Source: Takakia lepidozioides | Taxonomy: Eukaryota > Streptophyta > Takakiopsida > Takakiales > Takakiaceae | Reading direction: 5' to 3' | DNA: 60,000 bases | Assembly (NCBI GenBank): GCA_030704615.1 | Contig: CM060731.1 | Coordinates: forward strand, 24,616,001 to 24,676,000 | In this document: positions 21,303 to 32,619 of the stretch, one piece after another | Numbering within the stretch: position 1 is the first letter of the stretch | Layout: each line of letters begins with the position of its first letter | Translations under genes and position numbers: made by a program | The notes under the pieces: generated by a model | What the model was told of the DNA's origin: nothing | Seen by the model: the letters and a program-made list of their open reading frames with translations, nothing else | Database searches by the model: none

Positions 21303-24135
21303 TCAGCTGGGCTCACTATCTATATCCAAATAATCTTCCCCTTCACTACCCACATCTGCAATTTGCCTTGCGGTAATTACCAACCCTGGAATGTCTTCCT
21401 CATTAAAGGTAACTGCTCCTTCCAAAGAGACTGGTTCAGCCGTATCTGGTAGATTTCGTGGTTCCCTCAGACCCTCGTGGTCGGCATTCTCCCCTAGGTC
21501 CAGATCATGGACGTCGGCCACGACTCGTTTGGCCCGGGGGTCCTTGTGAAGAACCACCTTCCATCCCAGCGCATGGGTGTCATCTGAAAAGAAAACTTGC
21601 TCAACTTGCGATGGGAAGATGAATGGCTCTTCATCTTGTGGTGGCATTTTTCTGAAATCAGCAAGGAGGAACCCGTACTCATCCCGTTTCATGGTGGCAT
21701 TCTCTCCTACCATATTGGCTTTTACCCAAGAACAACGGAATAGAATTGGCTTCACAAGACCATAGTCTAGTTTAAGGATCTCTTTGATCACTCCTACATA
21801 TTGCACATGGCATGAAATTGGATTCTGATCTCGTGCACAGCTCCTACTCTCTTGTTCAAAAAATGATGCCACTCCGCTGTCATAAGTCACCAGGAGCCTG
21901 GTGTTGGCATCGTCCACTCTATAGTGATTGTCATATGAGTTCATTGACCGGTACGAAGTGGCAATCAGCCCTGGGGGGAATGACAGACTCACCATGCCCT
22001 CATCTGGGTTCTCGTTCTCTGATGCGTACACTGCAATTGCAGATCTGACCCACACTATAAAGGGCTGCAGCTCCTCCATTGTTGTGGGGTACTCCACCGG
22101 GGATATGCGCCTACGACCGCCCCTCCGCCATGCTTTTGCAAATGCACTCCGTTCCGTTTTCAGGCGGACCTTCTCCGCTGCGTACTTTCTGGCAGAAACC
22201 AAATAGAAGCTGCAACTCAGTCCCCCTGACCAACACCGTGCTGTACATGCATGCCACATGCAGAGTGTGTGTCCTTTCAAGCACACTGTAGTGATGCAGC
22301 CTACTTCATAATCACTTGCAAGCAACAACCAAGATCTACGAAACACCCTCTGTAGTCGTCTGAAGCACCCTGTTAGTACACGATCCCACTCCCATAGTGG
22401 CCGGAATGACTTGTGACAATATATATGTAATTCCAGCATACAAAGACCATTAAGAATAGCACATGAGGGATGTAAGTTGGCACCCACTGTCTCCATGGTG
22501 TCATGGTTGTTGTGTTGTTCAGCACATAATCATGTGCCACATCCCGAAGGCGCGGGCTCATGGCACGCTTTGTTCCACCACCTTCTAGGACCTCGCCTAC
22601 AACTCCTTCTTCCTCGTTCTCGTCCCACACCCGTCGTTGTATTGCATCAAATGAAGACATATACTCTGTCATGAAGCCCAGGGCTTCGTCGCGGATGTAG
22701 CCCTCCTCCATACTCCCCTCTGGCCGTGCCATGTTGCGTACATACCCCTTCAGATCCTTCATGTACCTCTCCATGGGGTACATCCACCGGCTGGCTACGG
22801 GCCCACACACATGCAACTCCTCTACAAGATGCACTAGCAAGTGCGTCATGACGTCAAAGAATGATGGAGGGAATTCTTTCTCCAGCAAACATAGGGTCAT
22901 AGCCACATCCTCATGCAACGATTTAATGTCCCTCGGATCCCACACCTTCGCACAAATCTTCCTAAACACTCGACTTACACGCATTATGGCTGTTCGAGGA
23001 CCTGGCGCCATCGTACCCCGAATGCACACTGGCAAAATCTGTTGCATCATCACGTGTAGATCATGTGACTTCATCCCCGACCATTTCTTGTTTATGGCAT
23101 GCTTTTGGAAAGCACCCGAGAATCCGGTTCGCACTTTCATGGCTCCCAATGTCTTCAAAAAAATCCTCTTGCTCTGATTTGGTCAGGACGTATGATGCTG
23201 CTGGCATAAGCACTTTGCCTGGTCTATTTGGATCAGGCCTTAGCCACAGATGTGACCGTATCCCTTCAATCTCCATGTCCTTTCGTACGTTTATCGTATC
23301 CTTCTCCCCAAAGATAGTCTTCAGAATGTTCTCGCAGAAGTTCTTCTCACAATGCATGGGGTCCAGGAGGTACCGCTGCAAGAGGTTCTGAAATGCCAAA
23401 TGTCCTCCCATGAGACCAAGTTCTATGGGCAAAAAAAGTAGAATATGTGGCAGAAGTTGTCCAAGTTACTACATTCTGCTTTCAACAACTCCACGATCCT
23501 CTCCACAGTGAGGTGTACGACTTCAACATCTACTGCATAGTAGTTACACTGACTTAGGAGTTGGTGGAAGGACTCCTGACAGTAAAGGTAATTCCAGGAA
23601 GCACAATGTGAAAGAAAGTGAGTGAATGGGGGGGGGGGGATTCATGCACCTTCCAGTATGGCAAATCCCAAAGGATTGTCCGGCGCTTCACCCCGTGCTC
23701 CATGGCTGGATCCGCACTACTTCTGTCTCTCCCTCCAATCTTCATGAACGCCTCTTTCTCCTTTGCAAATTGCAATGTCTCCTCCGGTGTCACAGCATTT
23801 GGTGCCATTCTCTTTTCAACACATCCATTGAAGTGCCTTCCTGCTCGTCGGTAGGGGTGGTTTCTTGCAAGGTAACGTCGATGCCCCATGTATATTGTCT
23901 TCCCTAGTGGCTTTGAGTGCCGTGAATCCACATAGGGCCCACAAATGGGGCACCATTTGTAGCCCTTCGTCTTGCAACCCGCAACAAGGCCATATGCGGG
24001 GAAATCGTGGATTGACCACATGAGTATGGCACGGAGGGTGAAACTCCGTTGCCCTACACCAACATCCACAAAGAGAGACAATCCCGCTTTTACAAGCGCT
24101 TCGTGACTTCCTCTCTTTCTCTCTCCCTCTCTCAC
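21303..24135 (-). pseudogene. En/Spm-type (tnp2) transposase with DUF4218 and DUF4216, degraded
   Basis: Minus-strand pieces in the family order. 24135-23640 is the Transposase_21 core (FTLRAILMWSIHDFPAYGL, GYKWCPICG, WDLPYWK), stopping at a possible donor next to a G-run. 23432-23160 has LLDPMHCEKNFCENILKTIF, where tnp2 proteins have LDVMHIEKNV. 23158-22500 is DUF4218 (GMKSHDLHVMMQQILPVCIR, PVASRWMYPMERYMKDLKG). About 22230-21303 is DUF4216 (SYDNHYRV, YVGVIKEILKLDYG, EPFIFPSQVEQVFFSDD). A frameshift sits in a 7-nt T run (complement of 23157-23163) just before DUF4218. The N-terminal ~250 residues normally found before FTLRA are absent, because the coding sequence starts in the terminal repeat region. 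Not functional as it stands. Confidence 0.8.
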
Positions 24136-24500
24136 TCTCCCTTAGGCTTATCTTGGGCTCAAGCCTTACCACGGGCAAATGATTGACAGACGGACAGCAA
24201 GAATGGACAACAAGAATAGACGGGCAACATGTATTTTTAGCTTATACCTGTGTATGTATATATGTATAATTTAAATATATACATATATATTATATACAGA
24301 AATAAGTTAAAAAATTATAGATTACAATTCAATTGAATTGCAAATTAGGGTTAGTTCAATTGAATTGCCCTTGCAATTCAATTGAGTTGCGCACTTTTAG
24401 GGGGTGATCAAGTGAATTGCGATGCATTTCACATCAAGGCCTTTTTGGAATTCCCTAAATATAGAGGGTGCCCAATGATGTGCGAGGATATGACATATGG

Positions 24501-25520
24501 TAGGGAATTCCAAAAAGGCCTTGACGTGAAATGCATCGCAATTCACTTGATCACCCCCAAAAAGTGCGCAATTCAATTGAACTAACCCTAATTTGCAATT
24601 CAATTGAATTGTCGGCACACGATTCAATTGAATTGCGAATTGGCAATTCAATTGAATTGCTGACTACAATTCAATTGAATTGTAATCTATAATTTTTAAC
24701 TTATTTCTGTATATAATATATATGTATATATTTAAATTATACATATATACATACACATGTATAAGCTAAAAATACATGTTGCCCGTCTATTCTTGTTGTC
24801 CGTCTGTCAATCCTTTGCCCGTGGTAAGGCTTGAGCCCAAGATAAGCCTAAGGGAGAGCGAGAGAGGGAGAGAGAGAGAGGGGAAGTCACGAAGCGCTTG
24901 TAAAAGCGGGATTGTCTCTCTTTGTGGATGTTGGTGCCAATTTATGGCTATGTACATACACCAAACATGATACCAATGTAAGAGTATCAACGTGTAAGAG
25001 TTTGATATATTAAACTTATATAGAACACACATCCCAACTTCAACATGATACCTTTGTATGGGTATCGAAATTTTTGATAATTCTCAAGATGAACATATTT
25101 TTTGTTTTCTTTGTCCTGGGCCAGATACTAGTGTTAGGGGAAGCCTTTCATCAATTGTCAGGTTTGATTTTGTCTGTTTTTTTCGGAGCCAACCGTGTTT
25201 CTTTTGCCAGTGAATCATAAGAAGGTGCTGATCTGTCTCCATCTCTGGCTCTCCCTTTCTCGCTGAGGCTGAGGGTGGCTTCACAACTCCACAATTTCCT
25301 CAAGGGCACAAGAAAGAGGGCCAGCAAGAATAGACGGGCAACATGTATTTTTAGCTTATACTCTTATATGTGTATAAATATAATTTGAATATATACATGT
25401 ACATATATATTATATATTATATACAAAAATAAGTTAAAAAATTATAGATTACAATTCAATTGAATTGCCAATTCGTAATTCAATTGAATCGTGTGCCGAC
25501 AATTCAATTGAATTGTAAAT
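24501..25520 (+). mobile_element. Internally deleted derivative of element I (element II)
   Basis: 24501-24936 repeats, in inverted form, the element I end at 24457-24040, including the first codons of the tnp2 region (GAAGCGCTTGTAAAAGCGGG). 25000-25520 repeats, inverted, the other element I end (18361-18995). The sequence is thus a ~1-kb copy of element I with the interior removed, lying head to head with it across a 43-bp spacer (24458-24500). Its outer right end lacks the last ~100 bp where the next TIR begins at 25527. Confidence 0.75.
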
Positions 25521-25526
25521 TTAGTT

Positions 25527-25925
25527 TAGGGAATTCCAAAAAGGCCTTGATGTGAAATGCATCGCAATTCACTTGATCAGTGCGCAATTCAATTGAATTG
25601 CAAGGGCAATTCAATTGAACTAACCCTAATTTGCAATTCAATTGAATTGTCGGCACAAGATTCAATTGAATTGCGAATTGGCAATTCAATTGAATTGTAA
25701 TCTATAATTTTTAACTTATTTTTGTATATAATATATAATATATTATCATGTATATGTATATGTATATGTATCGTATACACATATATATACGAGAGTATAA
25801 GCTGAATATACATGTTGCCCGTCTATTCCTGCTGCCCGTCCATCCTTTGCTTGTGGTAAGGCCTAAGTCACGAGATGAGTCGCGTAGCCTAAAGGAGAGA
25901 GATGAGAGAGAGAGAGAGTACGAGA
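25527..25925 (+). repeat. Terminal repeat of a third element (element III, left end)
   Basis: Starts TAGGGAATTCCAAAAAGGCC and carries five or so CAATTCAATTGAATTG palindromes, AT-rich DNA, and then CCCGTCTATTCCTGCTGCCC and a CACGAGATGAGTCGCG segment before a GA-rich stretch. That last segment is shared with 38755-38320 (inverted) but not with elements I and II, so the two probably form a pair 13 kb apart. Confidence 0.7.
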
Positions 25926-26493
25926 GCGAGGGAAAAGGAGAGAGAAATGAAGTGATGAAGGCTTTTTAGGGCAGAGGTGCCCTAAAAGTGAAATGATCAA
26001 ATCAGTTGGAGGACGAGAAGTAGCGAGAGAAGAATGCAACAACAAGAGATGTATGATGGAAGCCTTCTTGGATCACCAAATGACAAGATCTGCCCATGAG
26101 TAAGCACATTCCCGTACTGGCATGAGTTCCCCCAATCATTGATAAAGATATCATTTTAGCTAAAGCTGTACTTCTTATGTACGTGCAGGTGACTCATGAG
26201 CTTTGAGGAGAGAACTTTAGGGGTAGTAGAGTGGGTTACCAAACGCTCCTCAACACACACACTGAAAGAAAGAGCTTGATCACATGGTTTGTCTTCAACC
26301 CGCCCACACTGTGTACTGTGGTTTGCTAACACATTTTAGGATAGAGTAGTTGTTGTTTCAAAGTACATTTGGTTCATCTACTTGATAGTCTATGTGAACT
26401 TTAGTGAGGTAAGTCCTATGGGGAGTGTGTGAGTGGATGCAGTGACTACAGAATTAACAACAAACAATTACAACAAGGGCAAGGTCGAAGGCA

Positions 26494-28228
26494 TTGGCAC
26501 TGGGGCTATTAAGCAGAGATAAGACAGATCATGTGAGCATGGAAAACAACCATTTGGATGGTGACAAAGTAGTGGATGATTTAGTACTTTATGAGGAAGC
26601 AATGTTGAATGAGGGTGCCACAATGAAATCAATCGCCACTGCCCTTTCTTTTGATCATGTACAACCATTGAGAAGAGCTATCAGAAGTCCAAGGGTCCCC
26701 TTTCAAAGTTCATCATCAATTGAGTGTCCGACGCTTGTGTAAAAAGATTTAAGAGTTACTTCCTATTGAAGAGAATGGGACAAATTGGGGAATGAGAACA
26801 GTGCAATCTGCCTTAAGGAGGTCGAATTGGCGGATTCCTCGAAGGAAGGTGGGGGAGGCTTTGAAAATCATCTCACCCTACCATTATGAGCGTAGGAGAA
26901 GGGCACAGGCAATTCGGAGGACTCAGTATAATGTCACAATGCCTATGGCTCTATGGCACATTGACTGTAAGTATTTTATCTCATGCATCTTAATGTTCTT
27001 TGAAGATGCACATGCAAGACGTTTTCTTGCATTACATATCGCACAAAATTGTAGGCAAACTAAAACATGTATGCAATTCGTGGTGCAGCTTATGACAAAT
27101 TGGTTATGTTTGGTCTTCGAGTACATGCTGGCATTGATGGGCCTCTCATTTTGTTTTATGGGTGAACGTTGCAAGAAACAAGAAAGAAAAAACCATTTTC
27201 AAAGGATATCACGATGCAATTTCCAAGTTTGGAGCACCTTTACGAATTCGATCTGATTTTGCAATAGAGCACTCTCTTATAAAACAACACATTGAAGCCA
27301 CACGTTCTGAAACACCCAATCCGTACTTGACTGGGTCTTTCACACACAATCAGGTTAGTGTTCTATACAATTCTATCTTGCATATCAACTTTACGTTTCT
27401 GTCATATTTCTTGGTTCATCTTTATTAATCATTGAGTGTGTAATGTTGTGCATATTTCTAATATTTTGTGTGGTGTAATCACCACGTTAGAGGATTGAAC
27501 ACTTTTGGCGGCATCTATGGGAGAAGGTAATGTTCTACTACAAAAATTGCTTCCAAGCAATGGTCAATGATGGATTATTGGATATGGACGATCCGTGGCA
27601 ACGAGAATCTTTTATTGACGTATATATGCCCATAGTACAAGAAACTGTTGATGAATACGTGAAGATTTGGACTGGACATCGAGTTCGCACGATTAATGAA
27701 AACGGTCGATATCGTCGATCACATGTTCCTGCTTGTTTCTTTCGCGAGTATGAACGTTTGCATGGGTAAGCTCATGGTTTTCTCTTGTTTGTACTTTCAT
27801 TCTTAAGCTACAATTTACATTGGAATGTTATTCTAATGTGGTGATGTGTTTGATCATGTAGATGGACCAGCCACCTTATTGATGACCCACGATTTAGGGA
27901 AGACCCCCAACACATTGGTAACCAAGACTTGGGGCCTCGTGGGAATCAAAGGTGGCGATGTGCAGGTGGTTTGCATGACCTTCCCACCAAAGGAGCTGAA
28001 CTCATTCCTGACATTGTTCGTGTCCGTGCACAAGCTTATGAAATTGGAAAGGTTGGGAAGAATTCGATCTCTTGTTTTCATCTCCACTACTACATGTCTC
28101 GGTATTGTGGTTTTGCAACGCATGAACATAGATATTCTGATCAATTGGACCTCATTGGTAATACCGTGTTAAGTAGGGAAGCTCTTCAACTTTTAATTAC
28201 ACAAGCTCTTGTATGTAATTGTGATTAA
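26494..28228 (+). pseudogene. DDE integrase-core-domain gene with introns, disrupted
   Basis: The exons follow the integrase-core family found in animals, fungi and some plants. Residues SALRRSNWRIPRRKVGEAL and NVTMPMALWHID are followed by an intron (26967-27088), then SYDKLVMFGLRVHAGIDG, VNVARNKKE and GAPLRIRSD, an intron (27354-27490), then RIEHFWRHLWEKV and NGLLD-like NDGLLDMDD, a third intron (27768-27861) and a C-terminal tail ending at 28228. The likely catalytic residues are D of HID, D of RSD and E of NQRIE (the last spanning intron 2). Lesions: a 1-nt frame change after HAGIDG (near 27140), and a stop with frame change upstream of 26780. The N-terminal part (26494-26742) is a helix-turn-helix-like region in another frame. 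It lies between the paired TIRs at 25527 and 38755 and may be their cargo or a decayed host gene. Confidence 0.72.
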
Positions 28229-28229
28229 G

Positions 28230-29000
28230 TGAATAAGCGAGACAATCACATTCAAAGATAATTGTTTTATGTCACGTACTTTGAGGATTTCTGTTAAATA
28301 AATGTCATCTTTTCCCTTCATCATATCCATTGTCCATATTGAACCATACACCCTAAACCATTATCATCTCCCAACCATACTACTTGGGTGCAGGGCCTGG
28401 GTTGTACGATCTCTGGAGGGTTGTGAAATTGTTGGGTTTCATTGGGAAGTGCACAGCGTGAGGCTCATGAGGCCGCCTTTTATCTCCAACAATCTTTGTC
28501 TGCCCCACATATGAGACAATGATGACCAACTTGCCTCATTTTCAAGAACCCTCTATTCATAATCTAAGAATTTTGCATACAATAATAAAAATCTGAATAT
28601 ACACTCATGGAGACACGAATATTCAACCAGGACTTATAGTTGCACCCTTGTCTCTTATATGCAATGTAGCTTGAGTTTAAAATCTGATAACTTGTGTTTT
28701 GTTGATTGGAGTCATGGTTTCTCCAACTGATGTATAGCTTCCATAGCCACCGAGAGGTCTATCTCTCCAGGTTCTGGAACACTCCTGTAGCCTGTACAAC
28801 CACAAAGTGGAATTTTTTTGCTTCCATGTAATATTTGTTTTTCTCACATAAGTGGTCAACAACCTTACACTTGGCATGATGATGATAGGTATGACAGGTA
28901 TGATGATGAATGGTATCACTTGGCATGATAGGTTAGGAGTCTACTTTGAGATGCCCAAGTCAAGTTTCAACCTCTACTGAATGGACGCCCTTTGCGCAGG
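28230..29000. other. Intergenic, AT-rich; no gene seen
   Basis: No coding signal beyond short random frames. A small tandem repetition occurs at 28875-28935 (GATGATAGGTATGACAGG and neighbours). Confidence 0.4.
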
Positions 29001-29004
29001 TGTA

Positions 29005-29390
29005 GCGGTATAGCGCTTGATTACAACGAAACTTAGTTAGTTTTGGTAAATTAGTCTATATGCAGGTAGAGGTATCGTCATTGGGTACTAGCCCTGTTTG
29101 GTATACTCACAGAGGTACAGCGCTTGATTCCAAAGAAACTTAGTCAAAACTAGACTATATGTAGGTAAGGGTATCGATATGAGGTAGTTTCCCTATTTGG
29201 TATACCTACAGAGGTATAGCGTTTGATTCACAAATAAATTTTGCTAAATTAGTGTATATTTATGTGGAGGTATTGTCATGAGGTAGTAGCCCTGATTAGT
29301 ATACCAATAGAGGTATAACTTAGCTATATATGCTAGTAGAGGTATCGTCATTATGTAGTAGTGATCCTCTTTGGTATACCTATAGAGGTT
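29005..29390. repeat. Tandem repeat, ~100-bp unit, about four copies
   Basis: Units begin near 29004, 29113, 29211 and 29310 with GAGGTATAGCGCTTGATT-like words. They continue through TATATGTAGGTAGAGGTATC and CCCTGTTTGGTATACC. The unit length is about 98-109 bp. The same unit, inverted, forms the array at 38050-38310. Confidence 0.8.
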
Positions 29391-29399
29391 GGTGCATTT

Positions 29400-30960
29400 G
29401 TGAGTTGAGATCCATTAAACAATGGGAATTTTTGGAATTCCCTGCATGTTGTGAGGAATTGGCAGGGTTTTGTCACCAATGCTCAAGTGTCACACGGTTA
29501 GCAGTCTTCCATTGTGTGCTAGCTTAATTCTTCAGTAACCTACTTGAGCTCTAAACTTCTGAAAAAAACACCCGGATTGGCTTACTTGAGGTATACAATA
29601 TGGCCACTTTAGAGATACGCTATACATGTGAGCATAAATGCTTGTCATTTTTCAGAGAGCGCCGGCAGTCTGAATGACGATATTGTAACTATGATATATA
29701 AGAAACGATAGTGTAGAGAAATTCCCTGGCAGTGGGCTTCAGTTACAAGGAATAAATTGACTAGCATTCTACCTGCATGAGGCACTCCATCGCCAAGCAA
29801 TGTTTGGGTTTCTTAGACTAGGGGTTACATTGTGACGCACTCCTGTGGTCGCAACAAACTTCTGCTTTCTCTTTCCTTCTTTCCTCTCTCGTTGACATAG
29901 AAAATTGAGAGAGGTTATGGTATGGGAGAAGAGAGAGGGGATGCAATTGACATCATGATGAGTTGAAGGGGGGAGCAAAGGGAAGTGGTAAATTCGCAGA
30001 GAAGCACAGAGGTCCCCGGGAGACTTACTTTTGTAGTTGCAGCGTGAAGTGAAAGCCAGGGTGGGTAGTATGGCTGTCGATGAGTTCAGGGCGAGTTATG
30101 CTAGTGAGACACCTTCCCTGAAATGTGTGTGTGCGCTGTCTTTGTAATTCAACAGATATGGACCAAGAATTATCACTTGGCTTCACTCGCTGAAAAGAAC
30201 ACGAGAGAAGTCTCCTTCCTTATGCTTCCATCACCAGGAAGTGAGTTGCTGACTTCCTTGGAGTTATTGAGAAACAATGGTATCATTTCGATTCAATTTT
30301 GGCTGCTGTCATTATGGCACGATCTCCTAAACTTCTAGCGCGTGTTCAGTTTGTTCACTTTCAATAATGGGCTTCATGGTGGTTATCTTTTTAGGTTCTT
30401 AACAGGCTTATTAGCATATTAATGGGCTTTCAATAATGGGCTCCATTCCCCTTCTAACATCTTCAAAATAACCATAATAACGGTAATTTGGTGTGTTAAG
30501 TTGTCCCTAACACCCATCCAAAATTATGTTATGTATTTCCATCTATTTCCACCTTTTTTATTTTGCCAACTTAACCTTAGGTGAGATTTCAACCCACAAT
30601 GCAGATTTGTGCTTGTTGGTCTTGCATCGAGGAGATATGATGGAGCGGCATATTGTTGGCGAGACAGATGCAATTGTAAGTCCACTGCTATGCGAACTTC
30701 AGGAATTGACAAGGTCTTGTTTTGATTATGTTTTGGATGTAATGTTTGGGACTGAGCTTCGGGGAATCCTTGCACTTCCTCTCTTTTCTCCCGGTCTGGT
30801 TTTCCTTCTTGTACTATTTTATCCTCATCTCTGCAGTTTTCTATACCTTTATCTTCTATGTATTGACATTTGATTGAAATTGTAGACCAGCAAACCAGGA
30901 GAGCAACGATGGGCTCTCTCCTTTCTAATCAGCATGTGTTTGGTAGAAATTACGACATCT
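29400..30960. other. Intergenic; no gene recognised
   Basis: Short open frames only (for example 30526-30873), without a recognisable family. The phrase CTTTCAATAATGGGCTTCAT/CCAT recurs at 30359 and 30428. Confidence 0.35.
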
Positions 30961-30964
30961 TTTT

Positions 30965-31460
30965 GACCCGGCATATTCAAAGATTAAGCTAGCATCGAAA
31001 CCTATCCTTACTTCCAGCGTGAATCATTGGTGAATTTCTACCAGAAGCATGGGATAGTTGTCACTGCCCACACGCCATTGGGTGGTGGGGTTGATAACAC
31101 GGAATTTGTTGGGCATTGTTTTGTGTCTTGATGACGCTGTTCTTCAGGTTTGCATCTTCCCTAAGTGCTCCCTTATGAATTATTGACTTCAGTTGTGATT
31201 CACTACTCTATGTAAGGCGTGATCTCTCGCTTCCCTCTCTCGAACACACACACTATAAACACACTACATGGATTGCCAAGAAAGTACAACAAGACACTGG
31301 CACAAATTGCGATGCACTGGGGCATTGAGCACAAGACAATTATCATTCCTAAGTCAGACAAGATGGAGAGATTGAAGTAGAACCTTGATGTCTTTGACTT
31401 TGAGTTGACCGATGATGATATCAAGCCCTTGACAAAAGCCTGCGCACCAACGACCCTGAG
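30965..31460 (+). pseudogene. Aldo-keto reductase fragment (C-terminal half), pseudogene
   Basis: The first piece, 30990-31130, reads ETYPYFQRESLVNFYQKHG then IVVTAHTPLGGGVDNTEF, and the second, 31272-31455, reads RKYNKTLAQIAMHWGIEHKT then IIIPKSDKMERLK, a TAG stop, and NLDVFDFELTDDDIK. These are the substrate-side and C-terminal motifs of NADPH-dependent aldo-keto reductases close to plant sorbitol-6-P or mannose-6-P reductases (AHTPLGG, IPKS). Between them is an intron-like gap (31149 to about 31270). The N-terminal catalytic tetrad region is absent, a stop interrupts the second piece, and the first piece ends early at a TGA after FVS. Not functional. Confidence 0.75.
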
Positions 31461-31587
31461 AATTTTTTATGTATCAATCTCTTCTGAGGATGAGTTTGAC
31501 TGGTGGGTGGTGCTTACAATCTAAATATGTTTGCATGTTTCATCTGCACCTTGAGACACTAACCAATTTCATACTGTCAAGCCCTTA

Positions 31588-31985
31588 TAGTGCCAATATA
31601 TGGCTATGTACATATACCAAACATGATACCACTGTAAGAGTATCAACGTCTAAGAGATGATATATTAAACTCTCTATCGAACACACAGCCCAATTGCAAC
31701 ATGATACCTTTGTAAGGGTATCGAAACAAGATTATTGGAGATAATTCTCGAAATGAACATGTCATTTGTTTTCTCTGGGGTTGTGTCATGGGGGCCAGAT
31801 ACTAGTGCCAGGGGACTACATGATGATGCAGGGGAAGCCATTCATCAATTGTCAGGTTTGAAATTGTCTGTTTCTTTCAGAGCTAGCCATATTTCTTTTG
31901 CCAGTGAATCACAGGAAGCTGAAGCACTTCTGAGTAAGCCATCTGTCTCCCAAAGGGTCCCCCAAAAAATGAGATGGAGCTAGCC
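31588..31985 (+). repeat. Dispersed copy of an element I/II internal segment
   Basis: This interval repeats the sequence at 24935-25270 (and, inverted, 18995-18700): CCAATATATGGCTATGTACA, CATGATACC...GTAAGGGTATCGA and the CCAGATACTAGTG region. It extends to about 31985. An open frame (31735-31983) is kept here but not in the other copies. It may be the remains of a captured gene or just transposon interior. Confidence 0.65.
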
Positions 31986-32310
31986 CTGGCATGCACATCA
32001 AACCCATTTAGCCCACAAGCGGTTTAAGGAGGTTTGCATAAACATTTGGCCAAGGTTTGAGGGCTTTGGCTCATTCCAACAACAGTATTTACCAAAGCAC
32101 ATAACGTGCTTGTAATAACACTCGGGTTGCATGTGGGGTTCATGGGATGCTGAATGGAAGTTGAGGAATTTCAATGGCTGGAATGGGAATCGAGAGCATG
32201 AATGTTGAGTTCTGCAATAGTGATGAGATTATGGTTGTAGTGCAACGTTGTAGTGGGTTTGTTATTGGTAGCCCAACACTTGCAAGCCACATGCCCACTC
32301 CTATGAAGGT

Positions 32311-32599
32311 GTGACTGGTGATCTAGTGACCAGTCACTTAGTCAAACCAGCGATAATGGATTGTGATGACAATATATGGATCCGACATGCCATCCTTGGC
32401 ATTCCTGGCAAGGGATGTGCACGACGTAATCGCAGGTGCGGGAGGGCTTTTGTGCGTGGAAGGGGGCCGACAGCCAAGGTCACATGCAGACGAGAATGAT
32501 CCACCCTATATGTGTGATTGGGATTTTTGTTTTCCTCAACAATCTATCATGGTTGTTTGCAACCCTATAACAGAGGACTATACATTCGTCCCGCCTTAA
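32311..32599 (+). pseudogene. F-box/kelch-like gene fragment
   Basis: The frame 32363-32599 has SLAFLARDVHDVIAGAGG-LLCVEGGR and ends QQSIMVVCNPITEDYTFVPP before a stop. The pattern (small residue)-GGLLC..GG...VVCNP(L/I)T....LPP is that of plant F-box proteins with kelch or F-box-associated repeats, which select substrates for SCF ubiquitin ligases. The F-box itself and most repeats are missing and no splice structure can be built. A gene fragment is more likely than a gene. Confidence 0.45.
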
Positions 32600-32619
32600 T
32601 GAAAGCATTTGGAAAGCAG

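Larger units (their letters stand above)
18361..24457 (-). mobile_element. Long-TIR DNA transposon with tnp2 cassette (element I)
   Basis: Ends are inverted repeats of about 280 bp: TAGGGAATTCCAAAAAGGCC... at 18361 inward and its complement ending ...GGAATTCCCTA at 24457. Each end has the outer ~70 bp, then several copies of the palindrome CAATTCAATTGAATTG, then AT-rich DNA (TTTTTAACTTATTT...) and TTGCCCGTCTATTCTTG. Inside, on the minus strand, lies a degraded tnp2/DUF4218/DUF4216 cassette (24135-21303), and on the plus strand captured ribosomal protein L27e pieces. The cassette is typical of CACTA (En/Spm) elements, but the ends are not CACTA-like; TAGGG...CCCTA ends recall hAT. No convincing target duplication is seen: the flanks GATATA and AATATA are only similar. 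Confidence 0.65.

Noticed and set aside
18353-24465. 8-bp hAT-type target duplication for element I
   Set aside because: The flanks (GGGATATA and AATATAGA) do not match; only a weak ATATA similarity remains.
24040-24936. CRISPR-like or satellite array, because of repeated CAATTCAATTGAATTG
   Set aside because: The spacing is irregular, the word is palindromic and AT-rich, and it lies inside transposon TIRs in a eukaryotic genome.
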